A stretch of 5,313 nt of DNA, taken from positions 1 to 5,313 of the forward strand of contig JAXEOR010000002.1 in assembly GCA_034117945.1 (NCBI GenBank), read 5' to 3'. The stretch comes from SIG438 sp034117945 (GTDB taxonomy: Bacteria > Bacillota > Clostridia > HGM11514). Position numbers and translations under genes: made by a program. The notes under the pieces are model-generated. The model did not search any database and was not told where the DNA came from. It saw nothing but the letters and a program-made list of their open reading frames with translations. This document shows, piece after piece, positions 1-5,313 of the stretch. Position 1 is the first letter of the stretch; the number at the start of each line of letters is the position of its first letter.

Positions 1-32
1 GTGCCGGCGCAGGGCGGCGAAAGGAGAATACT

Positions 33-473
33 ATGTTATACAGTGAAAAAGTGATGGATCACTTTGCCAATCCCAGAAATACCGGCGAGCTGGAGGACGC
101 GAACGCCATCGGAGAGGTTGGCAATGCAAAATGCGGCGATATTATGAAGATTTATCTGAAAATTGAGGATAACATCATTCAGGATGTGAAGTTTAAAACC
201 TTTGGCTGCGGTGCGGCAATTGCCACCAGCAGCATGGCCACCGAAATGATCAAAGGAAAAACCGTGGAGGAGGCCTTGCAGCTGACCAACAAGGCTGTGG
301 CAGAGGCGCTGGACGGGCTGCCCCCTGTGAAAATGCATTGCTCCATGCTGGCAGAGGAGGCGGTGCATGCGGCCATTGCGGATTATTATAACAGACAGGG
401 CATTCCCTTTGAGGCGAAAAAGCCTGCCTGCAGCGGCTGCTGCAATAGCTGCGAAGTACATCACGAGGAATAA
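33..473 (+). CDS. nifU: NifU/IscU-like iron-sulfur cluster scaffold protein
   Basis: 146-residue cytoplasmic scaffold on which Fe-S clusters are built from cysteine-desulfurase sulfur before transfer to apoproteins. It begins with the family signature MLYSEKVMDHFANPRN. The three cluster-ligand cysteines are in their usual places: Cys34 in NAKCGD with the conserved Asp36, Cys59 in FGCGAAIA, and Cys103 in the LPPVKMHCS segment, with Lys100 and His102 also kept. The length matches stand-alone IscU/NifU N-domain proteins except for a short tail after about residue 128 carrying Cys133, Cys136, Cys137 and Cys140 (CxxCCxxC). The ATG at 33 follows AAGGAG at 21-26 with 6-base spacing. In clostridia this gene usually lies just after a nifS/iscS desulfurase. 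The 32 bases upstream are too short to show one. A hairpin terminator follows directly. Family assignment is secure; the symbol nifU rather than iscU is convention. Confidence 0.95.
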   Translation: MLYSEKVMDHFANPRNTGELEDANAIGEVGNAKCGDIMKIYLKIEDNIIQDVKFKTFGCGAAIATSSMATEMIKGKTVEEALQLTNKAVAEALDGLPPVKMHCSMLAEEAVHAAIADYYNRQGIPFEAKKPACSGCCNSCEVHHEE

Positions 474-480
474 AGTAAGA

Positions 481-515
481 AAAGCCTGGATCAATCAATA
501 ATATCCGGGCTTTTT
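481..515 (+). terminator. Rho-independent terminator after the Fe-S scaffold gene
   Basis: Arms 481-491 (AAAGCCTGGAT) and 503-513 (ATCCGGGCTTT) pair over 11 bp with one G-U wobble, around an 11-base A/T-rich loop, and the transcript ends in five U (511-515). It starts 7 bases after the stop codon at 471-473. It separates the scaffold gene from the membrane-protein gene on the same strand, which has no obvious promoter of its own, so it may act as a partial terminator. Confidence 0.85.
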
Positions 516-540
516 GTGTATCAGAAATCACTCCGCTTGG

Positions 541-549
541 AGAAAGGGG
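541..549 (+). promoter_or_regulatory. Ribosome binding site that sets the DedA-like start
   Basis: AGAAAGGGG lies 8 bases before the GTG at 558. This supports GTG 558 over the in-frame GTG at 516, and over an out-of-frame ATG at 551 whose reading frame encodes no recognisable protein. Confidence 0.6.
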
Positions 550-557
550 AATGGAGG

Positions 558-1208
558 GTGAAGGGCAGGGGTTTTACCTGGATCATTTTACTGCTGCTGA
601 TGCTGATCTGCGGCGCCCTTTTGCTGACCGATCAGCAGCTGCTGACGCCTCAGGGGCTGGTTTCTCATTTGCCCCGCCGGCCGGTTGCTGCGGCCGCCTT
701 GCTGCTGCTTCTTTACTGTTTGAAAAGTCTTACCCTGTTTTTTCCCGTTTTGGTGCTGCAGGCCGGAGCGGGACTGCTGTTTCCCCCATGGCAGGCGCTG
801 GCGGTGAACATGGCGGGAACGGTGCTGTCTATCGGTGTGTCCTATTATGCAGGCCTTTTCTGGGGAGGAGGATGGCTGGAGCGAAAGCTGCAGCGTTACC
901 CCAAGCTGAAAAGCCTGACGGAAAAGCAAAAGCATCATGTGTTTGGCTTAAGCCTTCTGCTGCGCCTGCCGGGGTGCTTTCCCATGGATGTGACGGGGGC
1001 TTATCTGGGGATGCTCCGACTGTCCTTTTTGCCCTGTTTTTGGGGCAGCTTGCTGGGGCTGGTGCCTCATGTGCTGCTGGGCACCTTTTTAGGGCTTACC
1101 CTTCGGCAGCCCGGCTCCCCGGGGTTTTGGATCGGGGTGAGTCTGCTGGCCTGCTTTTCCTTGATTTCCGGGGTAACGCTGTACTGGTACCACAAAAAAG
1201 AATCCTAA
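558..1208 (+). CDS. DedA/TVP38 (VTT-domain) family membrane protein
   Basis: 216-residue polytopic membrane protein of the VTT/SNARE-associated (TVP38/TMEM64, DedA-like) family. Some members are linked to lipid flipping and envelope homeostasis; the role of this one is unknown. Hydrophobic segments lie at about residues 8-24, 43-63, 80-101, 157-181 and 189-210. A probable re-entrant stretch at 64-78 (QAGAGLLFPPW) and the SYYAGLFWG segment match the first half of the domain. The family's Arg-Pro motif is RLPGCFPMD at 136-144, followed by GAYLGM and a Gly/Pro-rich helix. The GTG at 558 is chosen because AGAAAGGGG (541-549) sits 8 bases before it. A GTG further upstream at 516 falls at the terminator T-tract and has no ribosome binding site. 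No convincing promoter is visible between 516 and 557, so expression may depend on read-through from the scaffold gene. A strong terminator follows at 1228. Confidence 0.87.
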   Translation: MKGRGFTWIILLLLMLICGALLLTDQQLLTPQGLVSHLPRRPVAAAALLLLLYCLKSLTLFFPVLVLQAGAGLLFPPWQALAVNMAGTVLSIGVSYYAGLFWGGGWLERKLQRYPKLKSLTEKQKHHVFGLSLLLRLPGCFPMDVTGAYLGMLRLSFLPCFWGSLLGLVPHVLLGTFLGLTLRQPGSPGFWIGVSLLACFSLISGVTLYWYHKKES

Positions 1209-1227
1209 CCGGCCGAGAAGAGAAAAC

Positions 1228-1274
1228 AAAAAAGCCGGGGTCAAAGGGTGGTTCCCTTTGACCCCGGCTTTTTT
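1228..1274. terminator. Bidirectional terminator between converging genes
   Basis: Perfect 21-bp inverted repeat (1228-1248 and 1254-1274) around a 5-base loop TGGTT. The arms begin with six A and end with six T, so the transcript has a U-tract in either direction. It lies 19 bases after the DedA-like stop and 20 bases after the coaX stop on the other strand, and should end both the + transcript and the panT-coaX transcript. Confidence 0.95.
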
Positions 1275-1294
1275 AGGAGAGAGGGTCTCCCCCC

Positions 1295-2074
1295 TTAATT
1301 GTATTGTATCTGATTCTTATCGTAAATGATCATAAGTCCTTTTAAAAGAAGCCGGTCGTCTATTATAATATCGGTTCTTGAGCAGAAGGGGATCACGTCT
1401 CCGGCAAATTCCCCGGTGGCAATCAGGGTGCAGGGTCGGCCAAGCTCCTCCTCTATTTTGCACACAACGCCGTCAATAGCGGCGGCGGTGCCGTAAATCA
1501 TACCGCTTTTTAAGCAGTCTGCCGTGTTGGAGGCAATCAGCTTTTTAGGCGGTGTTAGGCTGATCTGCGGCAGCTGGGAGGCCTGACTTGTCAGAGCATC
1601 CAAGGATAATTTCACCCCCGGCAGAATCATCCCCCCGATCAGGCATTTTCCCTGATCAATCACAGAAAGGGCGGTGGCCGTTCCCAGATCAATCACTATG
1701 CCGGGACAGGGATAATGATTGACTGCCGCAACAGCGTTGACCACTCGGTCGCTGCCCAGCTGCGCCGGATTGTCCAGCATGATTTTCAGCCCGTTTTTGA
1801 TCCCCGGGCCAACCACCATCACCGGCTTGTTCAGCAGCCGGGTCATGGCCTCCTTCACCGTAGGCGTTACAGAGGGCACCACCGAAGAAATAATGCCGCC
1901 CCGGAACTGGGAGGGGGAAAAGCGGTTCAGCTCCAGCACTGTTTTGATCAGCACAATATAGTCTAGAGCCGTTGCATCCCGCGTGGTAGAGATCCGGTCC
2001 AAAAACCATATTTTCTCCTCCTGAAAGCAGCCGAGTAAAATATGAGAATTTCCGATATTCACAGCTAAAACCAT
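1295..2074 (-). CDS. coaX: Type III pantothenate kinase
   Basis: 259-residue cytoplasmic enzyme of the ASKHA fold that phosphorylates pantothenate with ATP, the first step of coenzyme A synthesis. The length is typical. Family landmarks are the N-terminal phosphate loop VNIGNSHI (5-12), ISSVVPSVT (62-70), the DNPAQLGSDRVVNAVAA block with the catalytic-region Asp109, the second phosphate motif IDLGTATALSVID (128-140) with Asp129, GGMILPGVKLSLDAL (147-161), and GMIYGTAAAIDG (191-202). Two positions differ from the common pattern. The first Asp of the usual DxGNT motif is Asn6 (codon AAT), and the usual TGG motif reads TGE at 220-222. The enzyme is therefore probably, but not certainly, active. 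The ATG at 2074 follows GGAGG (2085-2081) with 6-base spacing. It lies 36 bases after panT on the same strand and is surely cotranscribed with it; the shared terminator is at 1228-1274. Confidence 0.93.
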   Translation of the reverse strand: MVLAVNIGNSHILLGCFQEEKIWFLDRISTTRDATALDYIVLIKTVLELNRFSPSQFRGGIISSVVPSVTPTVKEAMTRLLNKPVMVVGPGIKNGLKIMLDNPAQLGSDRVVNAVAAVNHYPCPGIVIDLGTATALSVIDQGKCLIGGMILPGVKLSLDALTSQASQLPQISLTPPKKLIASNTADCLKSGMIYGTAAAIDGVVCKIEEELGRPCTLIATGEFAGDVIPFCSRTDIIIDDRLLLKGLMIIYDKNQIQYN

Positions 2075-2110
2075 AAAACTCCTCCAAAAAAATTTTCATG
2101 GAAGGCCTTG

Positions 2111-2710
2111 TTAAATCAGCTTTGCCTTATGCAGGGCGGTTCCCACCGCTCCGGTGATCAGGGTAGAGGCAGCCATTTCAAACACTGCGTTAATTCCCAC
2201 AAAGGTGCAGATAAAGGCGATCACGTTTCGCCCGCCGATCAATTCCTGCATATATTCCGTGTTCCCGAACAGCAAAATCAATGCAGCCATGAAAAACACG
2301 GTGTTGAGCAGGGCGGAACAAAAGCCTGTGAGAAAGCATGAGGCATACCGGCCGGTGATTTTCTTAAACCATTGATAGATAAATCCCAGCAAAAAGCCAT
2401 CAAGCACACGGGGCAAAAAGCGCTGCAAAAACGCTAACAGAGGGTTGATGGAAAAAAGAGCCGCCCCCATGGCGCTGGTTCCTCCCACGCCGATGCACTG
2501 CAAAAAGCTTGTCAGCCCAAAGACCGCACCAGCCACCGCTCCGCCCACAGGGCCAAGCACAATAGCCGCTATGGCAACCGGAATGATGTTGAGCGTTATG
2601 GCTAGGGGGCCTATATTCAGGTACCCCAGCGGGGTGTACGCCATCAGCAAAAGAATGGCGATCAGCAGGCTCAGCAGCACCAGCTGCTTGGTGTTCAGTT
2701 TCGTTTTCAT
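2111..2710 (-). CDS. panT: ECF transporter S component, probably pantothenate-specific (PanT)
   Basis: 199-residue membrane protein, the substrate-binding (S) subunit of an energy-coupling-factor vitamin transporter. It has the size and about six hydrophobic helices expected, beginning at residues 10-26 (LVLLSLLIAILLLMA). It also has the recognisable stretch PLAITLNIIPVAIAAIVLGPVGGAVAGAVFG-like at about 35-65, and a basic loop WFKKITGR in the middle. S components of this type share ATPases and a T subunit encoded elsewhere; none is in the window. Substrate specificity is inferred from context: the next gene is pantothenate kinase, and PanT is the known pantothenate S component in Firmicutes. 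The ATG at 2710 has AAGGAGG (2727-2721) 10 bases before it. A promoter at 2796-2768 would give a leader of about 50 bases holding a palindrome. Family confidence is high, substrate moderate. Confidence 0.85.
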   Translation of the reverse strand: MKTKLNTKQLVLLSLLIAILLLMAYTPLGYLNIGPLAITLNIIPVAIAAIVLGPVGGAVAGAVFGLTSFLQCIGVGGTSAMGAALFSINPLLAFLQRFLPRVLDGFLLGFIYQWFKKITGRYASCFLTGFCSALLNTVFFMAALILLFGNTEYMQELIGGRNVIAFICTFVGINAVFEMAASTLITGAVGTALHKAKLI

Positions 2711-2725
2711 CGTAAAAATACCTCC

Positions 2726-2759
2726 TTGTTATTATTCCTCTTAAGAGGATACAATACAA
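2726..2759. promoter_or_regulatory. Operator-like palindrome at the panT-coaX transcription start
   Basis: A perfect 14-bp palindrome, TCCTCTTAAGAGGA (2736-2749), sits inside a 34-bp imperfect one with outer arms TTGT (2726-2729) and ACAA (2756-2759); 12 of 17 symmetric positions match. On the minus strand it spans roughly +2 to +36 of the predicted panT transcript, a usual place for a repressor site. As RNA it would form only a 5-bp stem with a UUAA loop, so DNA binding is the likelier use. The binding protein is unknown. Confidence 0.55.
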
Positions 2760-2767
2760 TTTCTTAC

Positions 2768-2796
2768 ATGATATCACAGTTTTGCCGAAAAGTCAA
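2768..2796 (-). promoter_or_regulatory. SigA-type promoter of panT-coaX
   Basis: Read on the minus strand: -35 TTGACT (2796-2791), a 17-bp spacer, and -10 TATCAT (2773-2768). Transcription would start near 2761, leaving a leader of about 50 bases before the panT ATG. Confidence 0.8.
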
Positions 2797-2869
2797 TAAA
2801 ATGCTCCACCTTTTTTGGATTCTAAGACCGGAGCCCGGGTTAGTTGGAGTAAATGTTTTGGGAAATCTC

Positions 2870-2898
2870 TTGACAAGGGAGAAAATCTATAATACAAT
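2870..2898 (+). promoter_or_regulatory. SigA-type promoter of the acetyltransferase gene
   Basis: -35 TTGACA (2870-2875), a 17-bp spacer, and -10 TACAAT (2893-2898), giving a start near 2905 and a leader of about 34 bases. It is divergent from the panT promoter, with 73 bases between the two -35 boxes. No clear shared operator is visible between them. Confidence 0.85.
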
Positions 2899-2938
2899 GA
2901 TTACAATACCAACGAAACAACAAAAAGGAGGAATTCCC

Positions 2939-3904
2939 ATGGTTCAGTATAGAAAGGCCGTTGCCTCGGATCGGGACGAGATTTTGGATTTGATTAATTA
3001 TGTGTTCAGCTTTGATCATTGCCCTCATGATTTTAAAAAGCGGGATCCAAAGCGTTACGGCAGCGACTATCCCTTTTGGGAGGAGCATTATGTGGCAGAG
3101 GAGGAGGGCAAGCTGCTGGCTACCCTGTCTGTCACAAAACGGGACTGGCACGGCATGAGCTGCGGGCATGTGGGTCAGGTGTGCGTGCATCCCTATCATC
3201 GGGGTCGGGGCTTTATGAAGGTGCTGATGAACATGGCCATTGAGGATATGGAGCGGGAGGGCTTTGTGTTTGCCGAGCTGAACGGCCTTCGCCAGCGGTA
3301 TGAGTATTTCGGCTTTTCCCAGGGCGGCGTTCGGTACAGATGCACCGTCACCCCCACCAATCTGCGGCATAAGCCGGCAGTCTCGGGCTCAGATTTGTCT
3401 CTACTTCCGGCAGAGAAGGGCTCCTATACGGTGCAGAAAAACGGAGCCACAGCCGGCTTGATTTCTCCCAATCAGATTATTCTGGGAGACGAGGCGGATC
3501 TGCCCGCCGTGCTTTCCCTTTATTTTGATGTTTCCGGGCAGCAGGAGTATCAGTGCACCCTATCTCCTTATCACAAGGAGCGGCTGCGTATTCTCACCTC
3601 CTTTTGCGAGGAGATTTCCCTGGAGCAGTCCATGCAGTACCGGGTGTTCCGGTTCCGGGATTTGATTACCCAATGTCTGGAGCAGAGAAAGGATTTGTGG
3701 GACGGAGCGGTTTCCTTTGCCCCTGAGGGGGAAAGCCCCTTTACCGTAAGGGTATCCCAAAAGACCTTGCAGGTGGAGGATTGTTCTCAGCCCCAGCCCC
3801 AAACAGACCGGCTTACCCTGCAAACCCGTCTGCTGGGTCTGGTTCCCTCCTCCTTGCTTCCGGAGGAAATGGCAAAAACAAATTGGTTCCCCCTGTCTCT
3901 TTAA
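2939..3904 (+). CDS. Eis-like GNAT family N-acetyltransferase
   Basis: 321-residue cytoplasmic protein whose N-terminal ~140 residues form a GNAT domain that would transfer an acetyl group from acetyl-CoA to an unknown amine. The acetyl-CoA loop is VCVHPYHRGRGFMKVLM (81-97), and the C-terminal motif is RYEYFGF (120-126) with a candidate catalytic Tyr. The rest resembles the C-terminal part of Eis-type proteins. RVFRFRDLITQCL (235-247) and FTVRVSQKTLQVED (268-281), ending in WFPLSL, look like a sterol-carrier-type domain. The whole is shorter than the roughly 400 residues of mycobacterial Eis, with a reduced middle part. The ATG at 2939 is chosen because AAGGAGG (2925-2931) lies 7 bases before it and downstream of the promoter; the open frame back to 2726 precedes the promoter. 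It is a single-gene unit with its own terminator. GNAT is secure; the SCP-like tail and Eis relation are moderate. Confidence 0.85.
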   Translation: MVQYRKAVASDRDEILDLINYVFSFDHCPHDFKKRDPKRYGSDYPFWEEHYVAEEEGKLLATLSVTKRDWHGMSCGHVGQVCVHPYHRGRGFMKVLMNMAIEDMEREGFVFAELNGLRQRYEYFGFSQGGVRYRCTVTPTNLRHKPAVSGSDLSLLPAEKGSYTVQKNGATAGLISPNQIILGDEADLPAVLSLYFDVSGQQEYQCTLSPYHKERLRILTSFCEEISLEQSMQYRVFRFRDLITQCLEQRKDLWDGAVSFAPEGESPFTVRVSQKTLQVEDCSQPQPQTDRLTLQTRLLGLVPSSLLPEEMAKTNWFPLSL

Positions 3905-3921
3905 ACAGGGCTGACTGCAAC

Positions 3922-3962
3922 AAAAACTGCTGTTCCGAGAAACTGCGGACGGCAGTTTTTTT
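3922..3962 (+). terminator. Rho-independent terminator after the acetyltransferase gene
   Basis: Arms AAAAACTGC (3922-3930) and GCAGTTTTT (3952-3960) pair perfectly. The stem extends inward through CCG/CGG with one wobble and one bulged T, around an 8-base loop, and ends in a run of seven T (3956-3962). It starts 17 bases after the stop codon. Confidence 0.88.
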
Positions 3963-3985
3963 GCACCTCAAATGCCCGTCATTGC

Positions 3986-4014
3986 TTGACAAATCAGAGC
4001 GGATGTGGTATCCT
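3986..4014 (+). promoter_or_regulatory. SigA-type promoter of the epimerase gene
   Basis: -35 TTGACA (3986-3991), a 17-bp spacer, and -10 TATCCT (4009-4014). The predicted start near 4021 leaves a leader of about 30 bases. It begins 23 bases after the preceding terminator, so the gene is an independent unit. Confidence 0.8.
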
Positions 4015-4051
4015 AGGAAGGAGAAGAAAACCACAGAAAGGGAGGATTGCT

Positions 4052-4903
4052 ATGGAGCAGAGAGTGACCATTCAAAATAAGGAGCTTACAGTGGAAATCA
4101 GCTCCCTGGGGGCTGAAATCAAAAGTGTGAAAAAAGACGGTGTGCAGATGATGTGGAGCGGAGATCCGGCTGTGTGGGATGGAGTGGCACCCATTTTGTT
4201 CCCCATTTGCGGCAGCTTGAAGGAGGACAAATATCAGTACGAGGGGCGGGAGTATACCCTGTCCAAGCACGGATTTGTCAAATATACCCTTTTTGAGGTG
4301 GAGTCTCAGTCCCAGGAGCAGGTGGTTTTTGTGACAAGATCCAACGAAAAAACCAGGGAAAGCTATCCCTTTGATTTTGAATTCCGGGTTGCCTTCCGCC
4401 TTTCGGGCAGCACCCTTTCGGTGGAATATGGGGTGAAAAACTGCGGCAGGGAGCTGTATTTTTCCCTGGGTGCTCATGAGGCCTATGCCTGCCCGGAGGG
4501 GATTGAGGAATATGCCCTTTTGTTCGATCAGGAGGAAACCTTTGATTCCACTCGTCTGGAGGGAAGTTTGATCCGAGAGGACACCATCCGGGTTTCGGAG
4601 CCTTCCCGCCTGTTGCCCTTAAAGGAAAGCTATTTTAAGGAGGACACCCTGGTGTTTCAGCAGCTGAAATCCAGAAAAGTGACGCTTGCGCATCAAAACA
4701 GCAGCAAAAAAATCACTCTTTCCTTTCCGGGGCACGATTATTTTATGGTCTGGCACAAGCCGGGCGGACGCTATATCTGTCTGGAGCCATGGTGCGGCCT
4801 GCCGGATGAGGTGGGCTCAAGCTATGATTTTACCCGGAAAAAGGGAATCATCCGCCTGACCGACGAGGCGGTCTATTCCCATCAGATCACCTTTGAGCTT
4901 TAA
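4052..4903 (+). CDS. Aldose 1-epimerase (mutarotase) family protein, LacX-like
   Basis: 283-residue cytoplasmic protein of the galactose-mutarotase fold, which interconverts alpha and beta anomers of sugars. The sequence follows the LacX-type subgroup: SLGAEIKSV (18-26), the MMWSGDP...W block (33-42), APILFPICGSL (46-56), LSKHGFVKY with His73 (70-78), SLGAHEAYACP with His142 (138-148), and CLEPWCGLPD with Glu245 (243-252). By family analogy His142 and Glu245 are the acid/base pair; His73 lines the sugar site. The usual GAHPAF is GAHEAY here. The actual sugar cannot be told from the sequence, and no sugar transport or catabolic gene is adjacent. The ATG at 4052 follows AAAGGGAGG (4037-4045) with 6-base spacing, downstream of its own promoter. 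An in-frame start at 3986 would lie inside the -35 box. The gene ends at a hairpin terminator and faces an AraC-type regulator on the other strand. Confidence 0.93.
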   Translation: MEQRVTIQNKELTVEISSLGAEIKSVKKDGVQMMWSGDPAVWDGVAPILFPICGSLKEDKYQYEGREYTLSKHGFVKYTLFEVESQSQEQVVFVTRSNEKTRESYPFDFEFRVAFRLSGSTLSVEYGVKNCGRELYFSLGAHEAYACPEGIEEYALLFDQEETFDSTRLEGSLIREDTIRVSEPSRLLPLKESYFKEDTLVFQQLKSRKVTLAHQNSSKKITLSFPGHDYFMVWHKPGGRYICLEPWCGLPDEVGSSYDFTRKKGIIRLTDEAVYSHQITFEL

Positions 4904-4919
4904 AGATGGAAAACAGATA

Positions 4920-4946
4920 CCCGGCAGAAATTCTGCCGGGCTTTTT
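4920..4946 (+). terminator. Rho-independent terminator after the epimerase gene
   Basis: CCCGGCAG (4920-4927) pairs perfectly with CTGCCGGG (4933-4940) around AAATT, followed by CTTTTT (4941-4946). It is 16 bases after the stop codon. On the other strand the stem lacks a good U-tract, so it is a weaker terminator for the converging AraC-type gene. Confidence 0.9.
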
Positions 4947-4976
4947 GTTGAAGCAAATCAAAGGACGGGTGCCCGG

Positions 4977-5313
4977 TTAGGGCATTTCCTCCTCCGGGAG
5001 ATCGTCTGTCATTTTTTCCAGGATTTCCTTCGGGTAGGCTGACCTTTCCTGTGCATAACATTTCTTGAATTCTGTGGGCGTTTTGCCCACAATTTTTTTA
5101 AACATACGCAAAAAGGTGGGATAATCGTTATAGCCGGACTGCAAAAAGGCTTCCTTTGGCGTGGCAGTTTCGCTGTGCAGCACATTTCTGGCCTTTTGAA
5201 TTCTGCAATGACTGATATATTGCTTGAGAGTGAAGCCCGTTTGCTTTTTGAAGGTGCTGCACAGATATTTTTCTGTCACAAACAGCTGCTGCGCCACATC
5301 CTGGATCAAAATA
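4977..5313 (-). CDS. AraC-family transcriptional regulator, C-terminal part (runs off the window)
   Basis: The last ~112 residues of an AraC/XylS-type regulator; the 5' part lies beyond 5313. The visible piece is the DNA-binding domain with its two helix-turn-helix units. The first contains IQDVAQQLFVTEKYLCSTFKK, followed by QTGFTLKQYISHCRIQKA. The second contains EAFLQSGYNDYPTFLRMFKK, with the closing GKTPTEFKK motif. It ends in an acidic tail (EILEKMTDDLPEEEMP). The frame stays open to the right edge, so a TTG at 5309 is not the real start: the domain is already in its first helix there, and full-length members carry an N-terminal sensor domain. The gene converges on the epimerase gene with 73 bases between stops. 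The signal it senses and its targets cannot be told. Confidence 0.92.
   Translation of the reverse strand, partial: ILIQDVAQQLFVTEKYLCSTFKKQTGFTLKQYISHCRIQKARNVLHSETATPKEAFLQSGYNDYPTFLRMFKKIVGKTPTEFKKCYAQERSAYPKEILEKMTDDLPEEEMP

Noticed and set aside
1..32. The 3' end of an upstream cysteine desulfurase gene.
   Set aside because: The stretch is too short; none of the three frames shows a recognisable desulfurase C-terminus.
36..494. An open frame on the minus strand across the Fe-S scaffold gene.
   Set aside because: It is antisense to a well-recognised gene and shows no family features.
516..557. A GTG at 516 as an earlier start of the DedA-like protein.
   Set aside because: It sits at the end of the terminator T-tract with no ribosome binding site; GTG 558 has one.
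551..1261. A long open frame in another phase over the DedA-like gene, starting at ATG 551.
   Set aside because: Its translation is low-complexity and has no family features, and it runs into the terminator stem. The overlapping frame encodes a clear multi-pass membrane protein.
2726..2759. A BirA-type biotin operator, because of the TTGT/ACAA arms.
   Set aside because: The inner bases expected of BirA half-sites (AAC/GTT) are missing and the symmetric core is different; no biotin gene is present.
2711..2761. A riboswitch in the panT leader.
   Set aside because: The predicted leader is only about 50 bases and holds just one short hairpin, too little for a known riboswitch class.
2888..2893. 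TATAAT as the -10 box of the acetyltransferase promoter.
   Set aside because: It is only 12 bases from the TTGACA; TACAAT at 2893-2898 has the correct 17-bp spacing.
2726..2938. An upstream extension of the acetyltransferase frame back to 2726.
   Set aside because: The extension crosses both divergent promoters and lies upstream of the predicted transcription start; ATG 2939 has a strong ribosome binding site and begins the GNAT domain.

Overview
The window looks like a stretch of chromosome from a Clostridia-type Firmicute, probably an anaerobe related to gut Oscillospiraceae or Lachnospiraceae. The evidence is strong AGGAGG-type ribosome binding sites before the start codons, SigA-like promoters with TTGAC-type -35 boxes and 17-bp spacers, a roughly balanced base composition, and the gene families: a NifU/IscU-type scaffold with a cysteine-rich tail, type III pantothenate kinase, an ECF-transporter S component, an Eis-like acetyltransferase, a LacX-type mutarotase and an AraC-family regulator. 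The genus cannot be read from the sequence.

Layout, left to right. 1-1274 (+): an Fe-S cluster assembly scaffold (33-473), a hairpin terminator (481-515), then a DedA/TVP38-like membrane protein (558-1208). A perfect 21-bp stem terminator (1228-1274) separates it from the converging operon. 1295-2775 (-): panT (ECF S component, likely pantothenate-specific) followed by coaX (type III pantothenate kinase), 36 bases apart, behind a near-consensus promoter with a palindrome at the predicted transcription start. 2776-3962 (+): a divergent Eis-like GNAT acetyltransferase with its own promoter and terminator. 3986-4946 (+): an aldose 1-epimerase-like gene, also with its own promoter and terminator. 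4977-5313 (-): the C-terminal DNA-binding half of an AraC-family regulator that runs off the right edge.

The clearest functional unit is panT-coaX: uptake of pantothenate and its phosphorylation, the first step to coenzyme A. The divergent neighbour is an acyl-CoA-using acetyltransferase, which is a thematic link only. The other genes are independent transcription units and mostly ordinary. Nothing here amounts to a convincing new biological system. The points most worth a second look are the operator-like palindrome at the panT-coaX start site, a 14-nt complementarity between the two ends of that operon, unusual residues in CoaX (Asn6 for the usual Asp, TGE for the usual TGG), and the CxxCCxxC tail on the Fe-S scaffold.
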